Shown here: in pieces, positions 7,967 through 16,400 of the stretch
Position numbering within the stretch: the stretch's first letter is position 1
Layout: every line of letters begins with the position of its first letter
Virus record (IMG/VR): IMGVR_UViG_3300025132_000247
Location: 1 to 26,268 of that record
Direction: 5' to 3' (one strand)
Length of the DNA stretch: 26,268 nt
Source of the DNA: a virus
Notes under the pieces: generated by a model
What the model was told of the DNA's origin: nothing
What the model saw: only the letters and a program-made list of their open reading frames with translations
Databases searched by the model: none
Translations under genes and position numbers: made by a program

Positions 7967-9430
7967 ATGTCAGTATTATCAACACCAGGATTTGATTTAC
8001 AGCCAAGTGCTCAGAAACAAGTCCTTGCAACAAACTACATAACTAACTTTGATTTCTTGACTCAGTATTTACCAGATACTTATGAAAAGGAATTTGAGCG
8101 TTATGGAAATAGAACTATCGCATCTTTCCTAAGAATGGTAGGTGCAGAAATGCCAACTAACTCAGATATGATTAAGTGGGCTGAACAAGGTAGACTACAC
8201 ATTAAATACACTAACTGTACGTCAGGTACTGCTCAAGGAGCAAACGCATTGGCTACATATACTATTAACGATGCTTTTGACCCAGCTTTAGTTGCTGGAG
8301 AAACATCAGCAGGTTTAAGAGTAGGTCAAACAGTTATGATTTCAGACAACGCTGCTGGATCAACTTTGTCTAACAAAGGTGTAATCACTACAGCTCCATT
8401 AGGAACTACAGGTGGTGGTGTAAATTTACTTGGAAATCAATTTGAAGTAGCTTACTACGAAGTAACACAGGCGGTTCCACAAACAGCTTGTACTGTATTT
8501 ATTTACGGTTCTGAATTTGCTAAAGGAACAGCAGGAATGTCAGGTTCATTAGAAGCTGATGATTTCATCTTCCAAAATAAGCCTATTATATTAAAAGACA
8601 CTTATGAAGTAAGTGGTTCTGATATGGCTCAAATTGGATGGATTGAAATTCAAAGTGAAAATGGAGCAAACGGTTACCTATGGTACTTAAAGTCAGAGCA
8701 TGAAACAAGATTACGTTTTGAGGATTACATGGAAACAGCTATGATTGAAGCGGTTCCAGCTGAAAACACATCTCAAGCTCAGATAGCTCTTGTTAGCGGA
8801 ACTCCACAGGCGAATAATGACCAAGCAGGTTCTGAAGGTTTATTCTATGTAATAAATGACAGAGGAAATGTTTGGGGTGGTGGAAACCCAACTACATTAG
8901 CTGGATTTGATTCAATTATTCAAAGACTTGACAAGCAAGGAGCTATTGAAGAAAATGTTATTTTCATGAATAGAAACTTTAGCTTTGATATGGATGATAT
9001 GTTAGCAGCTCAAAATTCTTATGGAGCTGGAGGTACATCTTACGGTCTATTTGATAATGATGCAGATATGGCTTTAAATCTTGGCTTTACAGGATTCAGA
9101 AGAGGTTATGACTTTTACAAGTCTGACTGGAAATATCTAAACGACCCTACAATGAGAGGTGGTATTACTGGAGGAAAAATTAGCGGTGTATTAGTACCTG
9201 CTGGTTCAACTACTGTATATGACCAAATCTTAGGTAAAAATGCTAAGAGACCATTCTTGCACGTTAGATATAGAGCTTCAGAAACTGAAGATAGACGTTA
9301 TAAAACTTGGATCACTGGTTCTGCTGGTGGTGCTGCATCATCTGATATAGATAAGATGCAAGTTAATATGCTATCTGAAAGAGCATTATGTACTTTAGGT
9401 GCAAACAATTTCTTCTTATTCAAAGACTAA
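7967..9430 (+). CDS. Major capsid protein, HK97-type fold expected
   Basis: The 487-residue protein starts MSVLSTPGFDLQPSAQKQVL and continues with EKEFERYGNRTIASFLRMVG, the N-terminal pattern I recall for major capsid proteins of crAss-like and marine Bacteroidota podoviruses. Codon use looks more regular than in neighbours and the gene is closed by a strong hairpin terminator, both fitting a highly expressed protein. A Gly/Ala/Ser-rich middle is followed by DTYEVSGSDMAQIGWIEIQ (about 212-230), then a helix with ETRLRFEDYMETAMIEA that could be the spine helix. The C-terminal segment includes LHVRYRASETEDRRYKTW. It would form the icosahedral shell. The gene is 21 bases after the scaffold-like gene. 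No separate maturation protease is visible in the window. Confidence 0.85.
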   Translation: MSVLSTPGFDLQPSAQKQVLATNYITNFDFLTQYLPDTYEKEFERYGNRTIASFLRMVGAEMPTNSDMIKWAEQGRLHIKYTNCTSGTAQGANALATYTINDAFDPALVAGETSAGLRVGQTVMISDNAAGSTLSNKGVITTAPLGTTGGGVNLLGNQFEVAYYEVTQAVPQTACTVFIYGSEFAKGTAGMSGSLEADDFIFQNKPIILKDTYEVSGSDMAQIGWIEIQSENGANGYLWYLKSEHETRLRFEDYMETAMIEAVPAENTSQAQIALVSGTPQANNDQAGSEGLFYVINDRGNVWGGGNPTTLAGFDSIIQRLDKQGAIEENVIFMNRNFSFDMDDMLAAQNSYGAGGTSYGLFDNDADMALNLGFTGFRRGYDFYKSDWKYLNDPTMRGGITGGKISGVLVPAGSTTVYDQILGKNAKRPFLHVRYRASETEDRRYKTWITGSAGGAASSDIDKMQVNMLSERALCTLGANNFFLFKD

Positions 9431-9448
9431 GAATAAATAATTAATTCA

Positions 9449-9477
9449 AAAGGGGAGGTTCGCCTCCCCTTTATTTA
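9449..9477 (+). terminator. Intrinsic terminator after major capsid gene
   Basis: A perfect 10-base-pair inverted repeat (9449-9458 with 9463-9472) surrounds a TTCG tetraloop at 9459-9462. The stem is GC-rich (GGGGAGG against CCTCCCC) with A-T closing pairs, and T-rich sequence follows. It lies 18 bases after the capsid stop codon and is the strongest hairpin seen in this AT-rich window. Confidence 0.88.
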
Positions 9478-9483
9478 ACTTTA
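9476..9483 (+). promoter_or_regulatory. Weak candidate -7 box TAACTTTA
   Basis: TAACTTTA directly after the capsid terminator matches TAnnTTTG in all but the last base. It lies 15 bases before the ATG at 9499. If functional, it would restart transcription after the terminator. The mismatch and the lack of a clear -33 element make this uncertain. Confidence 0.25.
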
Positions 9484-9498
9484 ATAAATTATAATAAA

Positions 9499-10245
9499 AT
9501 GAAAAAACAAACTTATAAAAGTAAGACATATAGACTTACAAGAGGGCAAAGACCTTTGTCCTACACAATCCCATCAAGAAATACATCTCGTTCTCCATTA
9601 CTTTATTTTGATGAAGAAACAGGAGTTAACAGACCATTAAGGTATGCAAGAAACCAAAGAAGCCCATTTGAAGATGAACAGGATGGAAATGCTATTTTAG
9701 AACCTGTAGTTTTTGAAGACGGTATGCTTTTTGTTGACCGTTCTAATCAAGTATTGCAAGAGTTCTTGCATTATCACCCACATAATGGACAGGTTTTTGA
9801 AGAGGTAGACAACGAAGCAGATGCTGCAAGAGATTTAGAAGAGGCTACTATGGAACTAAATGCTCAAGTTATGGCTATGGAGTTACCTTTAGAAAAAATG
9901 ATTTCAGTAGCAAGAGCGTTTATTGGAAACTCTGTAGATAAGATGACTACATCAGAAATTAAAAGAGACTTGTTAATGTTTGCTAAATCAAGACCAGAAG
10001 AATTACTTGCTATTATTAATGACCCTATGTTAGAGTTACAAGACACAGTAATGCAAATGGAACAAGTAGGTTTAATAAAAATTAAAGGTAAAAATGTATT
10101 TTATAATTTAAAAAATAATAAAAAACAGATGTTAGTGGTTCCACATAATACAGACCCTTATGCTATTATTGGTACTTATCTTCAGTCAGATGAAGGAATA
10201 CAAATGTTTAAGATACTAAAAAAGGCTTTAAATAAAGATAGTTAG
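9499..10245 (+). CDS. Conserved-looking post-capsid protein of unknown function
   Basis: The 248-residue product begins with a basic stretch (MKKQTYKSKTYRLTRGQRPL). It then has LLYFDEETGVNRPLRYARNQ and AILEPVVFEDGMLFVDR, a pattern I recall in uncharacterised proteins following capsid genes in marine Bacteroidota phages. Residues about 105-135 are an acidic helix. The C-terminal part contains a helix, then GLIKIKGKNVFYNLKNNKKQ, which could be the wing of a winged-helix fold, then a helical end. Gene position between capsid and neck genes suggests a head-associated or DNA-contacting virion protein, but no family name can be given. Translation starts after an A-rich leader (AAATTATAATAAA). Confidence 0.55.
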   Translation: MKKQTYKSKTYRLTRGQRPLSYTIPSRNTSRSPLLYFDEETGVNRPLRYARNQRSPFEDEQDGNAILEPVVFEDGMLFVDRSNQVLQEFLHYHPHNGQVFEEVDNEADAARDLEEATMELNAQVMAMELPLEKMISVARAFIGNSVDKMTTSEIKRDLLMFAKSRPEELLAIINDPMLELQDTVMQMEQVGLIKIKGKNVFYNLKNNKKQMLVVPHNTDPYAIIGTYLQSDEGIQMFKILKKALNKDS

Positions 10246-10251
10246 ATTGTT

Positions 10252-10259
10252 TATCTTTG
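10252..10259 (+). promoter_or_regulatory. Putative Bacteroidota promoter, -7 box TATCTTTG
   Basis: TATCTTTG is an exact match to TAnnTTTG and lies in the 43-base gap before the gene at 10289. A TTTA at 10227-10230 sits 21 bases upstream, close to the expected place for the -33 TTTG element, with one mismatch. It would drive the two beta-rich genes up to the terminator at 11545. Confidence 0.55.
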
Positions 10260-10288
10260 TACTTTATTAATCATTAAATTTTTTAAAA

Positions 10289-10567
10289 ATGACAAAATTT
10301 CTTTTTATAACAAACGCACCTAATACAGGTCAATTAATTAGCCTTAATGGCATAAAAAATATAGGAACAGCAAGTGCTACAGCAGCTACCGTTACAATAG
10401 ATTACGTTGATAATACTACTACAACTGTAACTACTGCTAATCAAGTTGGTTCAGATGTTTACTTAGCAATAGTCAATGGAGCAGAAGAAGCTTTAGCTAC
10501 AAGCTGGCAAAAAGCATATTTTCCTATGCTTTTACCAAAGGCTGTAACATCAATAGTTAACGCATAA
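10289..10567 (+). CDS. Small beta-rich virion-associated protein of unknown function
   Basis: The 92-residue product (MTKFLFITNAPNTGQLISLN...) alternates short Thr/Val/Ala-rich strands, including VTIDYVDNTTTTVTT, and ends with a region that may be helical around SWQKAYFPMLLPK. It lacks Cys and any membrane or signal segment. It is the first gene after the promoter box at 10252 and is followed 4 bases later by a beta-repeat protein, so the two are probably co-expressed. A minor capsid, decoration or head-fibre role would fit, but nothing in the sequence proves it. Confidence 0.5.
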   Translation: MTKFLFITNAPNTGQLISLNGIKNIGTASATAATVTIDYVDNTTTTVTTANQVGSDVYLAIVNGAEEALATSWQKAYFPMLLPKAVTSIVNA

Positions 10568-10571
10568 ATAT

Positions 10572-11522
10572 ATGAGAGCTAAATATTTAGAAATACCAGT
10601 TAATACGATTGTTTCAAGTGGAACATCGGAACTGGTTATAGGAACCACAGCTTCAGCAGGTATAGCCTCAGGAACCGCTACAAGTGACAGTACGAATAAA
10701 CTTGTTGATTCTGGCGCTACTTTTGTTGCAGACGGTGTTGTTGTTGGTGACATTGCATACAATGTTACTGATGGCTCTCAAGCTGCTATAACTGCTGTTG
10801 CTAACACAGAACTAAGTTTTGCTTCTGATTTATTCCCGGATGGTAATGAAGATTATGCTGTTCGTAAGGAAAAGCAATTAAACGCTGTTGCAACATTTAC
10901 AACTCGTAAAGTTAGAGTTGGAGATATTGTAAAAAACACAACAGCTGGTACACAAACTACTGTAGCTGCTTTAATTAATGAGACATCATTAACATTGACT
11001 GCTGATATATTTGACAGTCCAACTTTGTTTAATGATAATTTTACAATAGAGACGCCTGCTAATGAGGTGTATGATTTTGGTAAGGCATTTACATCTACTG
11101 TTACTGCGGGAGATATTCTTGAGAATACTACTGCAAACACAAGTGAAACTGTAACACAGGTTATTGATGACTATAGGTTAAAGCTTAGCGGTAGTTTCGG
11201 AACTATTGGAAATGCTTACAATGTATTTGACACTACGATTGCTTCAAGCTACTTAATAGATATGGATAGCATAGTTTTTGTAGATAGAGTAAATAATGAG
11301 CAGACTAAGATTATTTTAAACACTAATGTTACTCCTACTTTAACAATAGACCATTCAGATCAAGGAACAGGTCGTATTGTGGCTATTGCTATACAAGACG
11401 CAATGAAGAGAGGATACGTTGGTGTAAATATGCCAGACCCACCTGGACCATCTGCTGCAAGAGTACAGATGCCTTTATTTGAAAGCGCTGTAATAACAGT
11501 TGAAAGCTTAGCACTATCATAA
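10572..11522 (+). CDS. Beta-repeat structural protein with three GD-type modules
   Basis: The 316-residue product contains three consecutive copies of a roughly 60-residue beta module, at about residues 36-97, 102-160 and 162-219. Each has VGD or AGD followed by I-x-x-N-x-T (VGDIAYNVTDGSQA, VGDIVKNTTAGTQT, AGDILENTTANTSE), then a V-rich strand, then L-x-L-x-x-D/S-x-F and an N-D/N-A-Y/F strand. The first copy begins TNKLVDSGATFV. The last hundred residues are a separate domain ending in RVQMPLFESAVITVESLALS. The gene is in a unit bounded by a promoter box upstream and a terminator downstream. I infer a head-decoration or neck-associated role, and do not recognise a named family. Confidence 0.55.
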   Translation: MRAKYLEIPVNTIVSSGTSELVIGTTASAGIASGTATSDSTNKLVDSGATFVADGVVVGDIAYNVTDGSQAAITAVANTELSFASDLFPDGNEDYAVRKEKQLNAVATFTTRKVRVGDIVKNTTAGTQTTVAALINETSLTLTADIFDSPTLFNDNFTIETPANEVYDFGKAFTSTVTAGDILENTTANTSETVTQVIDDYRLKLSGSFGTIGNAYNVFDTTIASSYLIDMDSIVFVDRVNNEQTKIILNTNVTPTLTIDHSDQGTGRIVAIAIQDAMKRGYVGVNMPDPPGPSAARVQMPLFESAVITVESLALS

Positions 11523-11544
11523 TAGTATTATTACAATTTTAAAG

Positions 11545-11577
11545 AGAGGTTACAAAAAAAGTAACCTCTTTTTTTTT
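11545..11577 (+). terminator. Intrinsic terminator between post-capsid and tail units
   Basis: A 9-base-pair stem (AGAGGTTAC at 11545-11553 with GTAACCTCT at 11561-11569) encloses a loop of seven A residues and is followed directly by a run of eight further T residues. This is a textbook rho-independent terminator, placed 22 bases after the stop codon of the upstream gene. Confidence 0.9.
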
Positions 11578-11579
11578 GC

Positions 11580-11587
11580 TATATTTG
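11580..11587 (+). promoter_or_regulatory. Putative Bacteroidota promoter, -7 box TATATTTG
   Basis: TATATTTG matches TAnnTTTG exactly and begins 2 bases after the T-run of the terminator. The ATG of the tail unit is at 11611. Any -33 element would fall within the terminator hairpin, and none is obvious there, so the promoter is supported by one box and by its position. Confidence 0.5.
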
Positions 11588-11610
11588 TAGATATTTAAAA
11601 TGTATTTTCT

Positions 11611-12570
11611 ATGGCTATGATTAATAACGTAAGGAATACAGTATTAGCAATTATTAATAAAAATAATTACGGGTACTTATCTCCGCAAGATTTCAATCTG
11701 TACGCACAACAAGCGCAGATGGATATGTTTGAGGATTATTTTTATCAGTATAATCAATATATAAACAGAGAAAACGTTAGACAATCAGGAACAGGTTATG
11801 CAGATATAGTAAAAGGTTTAGAAGAGGTTATAGATTCATTCTCTGAAGAGGTGTTTTTAACAGGAGGAACAGCAAACACCTGGTCTTTACCGTCAGACTA
11901 TTATTTAATAAACAAACTTTATTACTACCCTACTCTATTAACATCAGGAACAACAACAGCTACTGCTGTAAACGAATTAGTAGACAATACAGCTAACCCA
12001 CCATTTTCAGATGGTGCTGTTACACCACAATACCCTGCATTACAAAGTATAGTGGTTAATACCGACACTCTAAAACAGGCGTTTGTTCAAAGTGTTGCAA
12101 ATGCAACAACAATAAATTTAAGCGCAGATATATTTCAAGCTGTAGCTTCTGGAGAAAATTATTCTATATACGATGCTAATAACATAACAGAAGTAGAAAG
12201 AGTAACACAGAAAAAAATATTTTTTCTAACAAGCTCAACTTTAGGATCACCTACAACTCAATTTCCCGCATATGTTCTAAGTGGAAATACGGTAAGTGTT
12301 TACCCAACATCAATTCAAAACAATGGTGATATAAAGGCGCAATATATAAGATATCCAAAACCACCGCAGTGGACATTTTTATCTTTAACAAATGGAGAAC
12401 CAATATTTGACCAAACATCCTCTACATATCAAGATTTTGAATTACCCCTGTCAGATGAGCCAGGATTAATAGCTAAGATTTGCCAATACGTTGGTATTGA
12501 AATAAGAGAAGCAGAAGTATATCAATTCGGTCAAAACGAAGAAGTTCAAGATAACCAAATACAAGTATAA
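11611..12570 (+). CDS. Head-tail connector / ring-like protein
   Basis: The 319-residue product begins MAMINNVRNTVLAIINKNNY and has helical N-terminal segments YLSPQDFNLYAQQAQMDMFE and FYQYNQYINRENVRQSGTGY. Its C-terminal half includes FPAYVLSGNTVSVYP, IRYPKPPQW and DFELPLSDEPGLIAKICQYV. This is the pattern I recall for ring/connector-type proteins of crAss-like and marine Bacteroidota podoviruses. They stack below the portal, like tail tubular proteins. About residues 113-187 look like an inserted copy of the beta module found three times in the upstream gene. It is the first gene of the tail unit and is followed 3 bases later by a second ring-like protein. The connector role is inferred from pattern and order. 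Confidence 0.6.
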   Translation: MAMINNVRNTVLAIINKNNYGYLSPQDFNLYAQQAQMDMFEDYFYQYNQYINRENVRQSGTGYADIVKGLEEVIDSFSEEVFLTGGTANTWSLPSDYYLINKLYYYPTLLTSGTTTATAVNELVDNTANPPFSDGAVTPQYPALQSIVVNTDTLKQAFVQSVANATTINLSADIFQAVASGENYSIYDANNITEVERVTQKKIFFLTSSTLGSPTTQFPAYVLSGNTVSVYPTSIQNNGDIKAQYIRYPKPPQWTFLSLTNGEPIFDQTSSTYQDFELPLSDEPGLIAKICQYVGIEIREAEVYQFGQNEEVQDNQIQV

Positions 12571-12573
12571 CAA

Positions 12574-13494
12574 ATGACATACATTACAGATTATTTATAT
12601 TATGAAAACAATGGTAATTCTCCAGTTGATAAAAACTGGGGTTCATATCAGTATGTATCTTTAGAGGATATAGTAAATAATTTTATGTTAATGTATCAAG
12701 GAAATAACGAAATACTAAACAACATAGAAAGATATCAAGTTATATTTCATGCTAAAAGAGGAATACAAGAGCTTAATTACGATGCAATGAAAGAAATTAA
12801 AATATTGCAGTTAACAGTAGACTCACAAATTAGATTTGTGTTACCGCCTGATTACGTTAATTATGTAAGAATATCTTTGTATGAAGCAGGGGTTTTATAT
12901 CCTCTAACAGAAAATATACAAACCATGTGGAGCGAAGCCTACTTGCAAGATAACAACGCTAAAATTTTGTTTGATGTTGATGGTAATGTTTTAAAACCTG
13001 AAAACTCTCAAGTAGATTTATCAAGACAAGAGGGCGGTATGCAAAAATTATATTTAGGAGGAGGCCCATTTCATAATCAATTAGGCTACTGTATGGATGG
13101 TTGCTGGTACTTTGAAAGACAAATGGGAGACAGATTCGGTCTTAATACTGAAACTGCTAACATTAACCCAACTTTTACAATAAACAAAAGTACAGGCGCT
13201 ATATATTTCAATTCAACTATGTCAGGCAAATCAGTGGTTTTAGAATATGTATCAGACGGAATGGAAAAAGGGGATGATTCCAAAATAAGCGTAAACAAAA
13301 TGTTTGAAGAATATTTGTATGCTTATATAAGATTTGCATTGTTAAACAGTAAGTTGGGAGTGCAAGAATATATAGTAAACAGAGCAAGAAAAGACAAGTC
13401 GTCTTTATTAAGAAATGCAAAATTAAGATTAAGTAATATTCATCCAGGAAGATTGCTGATGAACATGAGAGGTCAGGATAAATGGATAAAGTAA
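12574..13494 (+). CDS. Second head-tail ring-like protein
   Basis: The 306-residue product starts MTYITDYLYYENNGNSPVDK, then NWGSYQYVSLEDIVNNFMLM and RYQVIFHAKRGIQELNYDAM. Together these resemble conserved connector/ring proteins of crAss-like and marine Bacteroidota podoviruses. A helical N-terminal part is followed by a beta-rich middle (IRFVLPPDYVNYVRISLYEA) and a helical C-terminal segment with basic residues near the end. It is coupled tightly to its neighbours: 3 bases after the first ring-like gene and 1 base before the very long muzzle-like gene. Its likely role is to bridge portal and tail. The assignment to a specific ring position is not possible by eye. Confidence 0.6.
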   Translation: MTYITDYLYYENNGNSPVDKNWGSYQYVSLEDIVNNFMLMYQGNNEILNNIERYQVIFHAKRGIQELNYDAMKEIKILQLTVDSQIRFVLPPDYVNYVRISLYEAGVLYPLTENIQTMWSEAYLQDNNAKILFDVDGNVLKPENSQVDLSRQEGGMQKLYLGGGPFHNQLGYCMDGCWYFERQMGDRFGLNTETANINPTFTINKSTGAIYFNSTMSGKSVVLEYVSDGMEKGDDSKISVNKMFEEYLYAYIRFALLNSKLGVQEYIVNRARKDKSSLLRNAKLRLSNIHPGRLLMNMRGQDKWIK

Positions 13495-13495
13495 T

Positions 13496-16400
13496 ATGGA
13501 AATTAATACTAATTTTATAGCAGGTAAAATGAATAAAAGCGTTGATGAACGCTTATTACCTCCTGGACAATATGTTGACGCACAAAATGTAAGGCTTGGT
13601 TCTACCGAAACTACAGAAATAGGGGCGGTAGAAAATTCAAAAGGAAACACTCAGGTATCAACTTTATTATATAATGGCGTGGCATTATCTACCTTTGCCA
13701 AATGTATTGGCGCTTACGCTGATGGTATAAACCAAACCATGTATTGGTTTGTTTGTGATCCAGGAAGAGATGTAGATATGATAGTTTCTTTTAACTCATC
13801 AACAAACGCAACTAAATACTTAGTAATTTCAGAAACTGTTTTAAATTTTCAAACAGAAAAACTAATAACTGGCGTAAATTTAGTAAGCGACCTTTTATTC
13901 TTTACCGATAACTTTAATCCACCACGAGTAGTTAATATAAACAGAGAATACCCATATCCTACACTTGGAGTAGACGGAATTACAGAAGAGGATATATCAG
14001 TAATAGTAAAGCCTCCAGGATTTACTGAATATACAAACAATCTTGTTTTACCACCTGTAACTGAATTTTCTTTACCAGCACCTACAATAAATTTAATCAA
14101 CACTCCTTCGGAAGAAGAAAACTATATTTTAGATAAATTTTTATGTTTTGCTTACCGATACAAATATAAAGATAATCAGTATAGCGCAACTTCTTTGTTT
14201 ACCACACCAGCTTTTGAGCCAAGTGATTGGACTTTAGATTATGATACTTTAGAAAATACCGGTATGGAAAATAAATTTAACACTGCTGAGGTTACATTTA
14301 GCACAGGCGGCTCAAATGTTATCGGTGTAGATTTATTATATAAAGAATCAGGACAAAATACAATTTACATAATTGAAAGGTATGATAAAATTAACGAAGG
14401 GTGGGGTGATAATACTGAACGTTCAATAACTTTTAGTAAAAAGAAAATTTACACTTTACTTGGGCAAGACGAGTTATTAAGAACATTTGACAATGTTCCT
14501 AAAACTGCTCAAGCACAAACCGTTATGGGTAATAGAGTGTTTTATGGAAATTATACAGACGGTCATAACATGATAGGATTTGATGACTTACCTGTCGTTC
14601 CTCTTTTTACTCCTGAAATTATACAAATTAATGATAGGTTTTTGGAACTACAACAACCTGCAAGAGTTAGCACTACACAAGTTTGGTCAATACAATCCGG
14701 AACACCCTTTAGCTCAACACTTGGAAAAACTACATTTTATCCAAACATTTCTTTGTCAGGTTTTCAAATATACTCTGGTTCAGACACAATAATAACCGGA
14801 ACAACTTTTACTTGGGAAATATCTTTAAGAACAACAGGCACCAATTCAGTTCCAGGCACATTAGCTGGTTTTCCTGCTACTGGTGAGTATAAATCTTCTA
14901 ACGGAACTCAGCCCATAACTCTTACTTTTGAATTTACAACAACAAGAGATTATAATTCAATAAATACTATGTTGTTAAGTCCTGAATTTTCTGATGCAGT
15001 AGGAGTAACTAATTTTCAACCTATATCAAACTCTAACAATGGTAATACCTTAACGGATTTATTTAACACCGCTATTATTGCGCCTGGCCCAGCTAATTCA
15101 GGAGTGGTTTCTGGAGCAGGGCCATTTCCTCAGACAACACATTCTTTAACAGGTATTACAAGCTCTACTGTAAATGAAGGGTTTGAGCTTACTGTTAGTG
15201 GTGATACTTTTGATTTAAAAGTACCAGCAGTTAAATACCAAGCTACTGACCCTTCTACAAATGTTGTTAGTGAATACTATGAGTATTTTCAGTATATAAT
15301 ACAAAGCATGACTGGTGTTTTGGATAGCTCTCCAAATAGATTAAGCCTACATAGTAACAGGGATTATAGTTTAGGAATAATTTATATGGATGAATACGGT
15401 AGGTCTTCTACAGTAATTACAACTGAGGACAACACAGTTCATGTAAATACTCTTGGAGCAGGATTGATAAATAGATTAAGAGTATCTATAGATAGTCCTC
15501 CACCAAAATGGGCAACTCGCTATAAGTTTGCAATAAAACCTTCAGCTACAACTTATGAAACTATATATATAACGGTATTTGAAGAAGATAAAAATGACCC
15601 TACTTTATATTGGTTTAGATTGGTAGGTCAAGACCAAAGTATTTTAACAGTAGGTGATAGACTTATAGTAAAGTCTGAAATTGTATCAGGAGTGCCAAGT
15701 GTTTTTCCAGAATTAGTCACTCTAACAGTATTGGAAATAGAAGCGAAAGGACGTGGGGAGATAGATGGAACCGTATCAAATCCAGGAAATAGTTTAGCAG
15801 GATTGTATTTTTCTGCAAAACCTAACGGTTGGAGTCCAAACGATCAAACTTTTGTGTATAATAAAGGAACAAAGGCAAATGTAATGAGTCGTAAGGCTTG
15901 CGGAACAAACCCAAGTGAAGACCAGCAGGTTGCATATCCTTTATTTTTTGGCACTGCTCCATCCACTAATATTGTTATTCAACCTGGTTCTGTTATTCAA
16001 TTTGACATGAAAATTACAAGGGGTGCCTATGGTGGTATATGGACAGGAGACCCTGCTGATGTAAAGTCTGTTGATTGGAGGTGGAAAGAAGAGTACATAT
16101 CTAATGCTCTTTATCCTGATTTTAAAAGTTGGTTTGAAGGTCAGGGAATAGTTAATTATATTCAAGGAACAAGTGATACTGGAGAAAAAGAGTTGAAAGG
16201 CCATTATGTATATACATTAGCTACTGATATATCAGATTGTAACATACCTGGAGCATCACCATGTTATGACTATGCGTTTCAATTTTTACAACCAAGTGCT
16301 GGCGAATTACAACTGGTATTAAGTCATGGGGTACCAAGAGGTGGTCCAGGTTTTGACAAAAGACCAGCGAGAGTTTCTGTTAAAATAGTTATTATAACTA

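Noticed and set aside
14580-14792. Alternate + frame of 70 codons within the muzzle-like gene
   Set aside because: Fully inside a long uninterrupted gene, with no start signal and low-complexity hydrophobic beginning; treated as chance.
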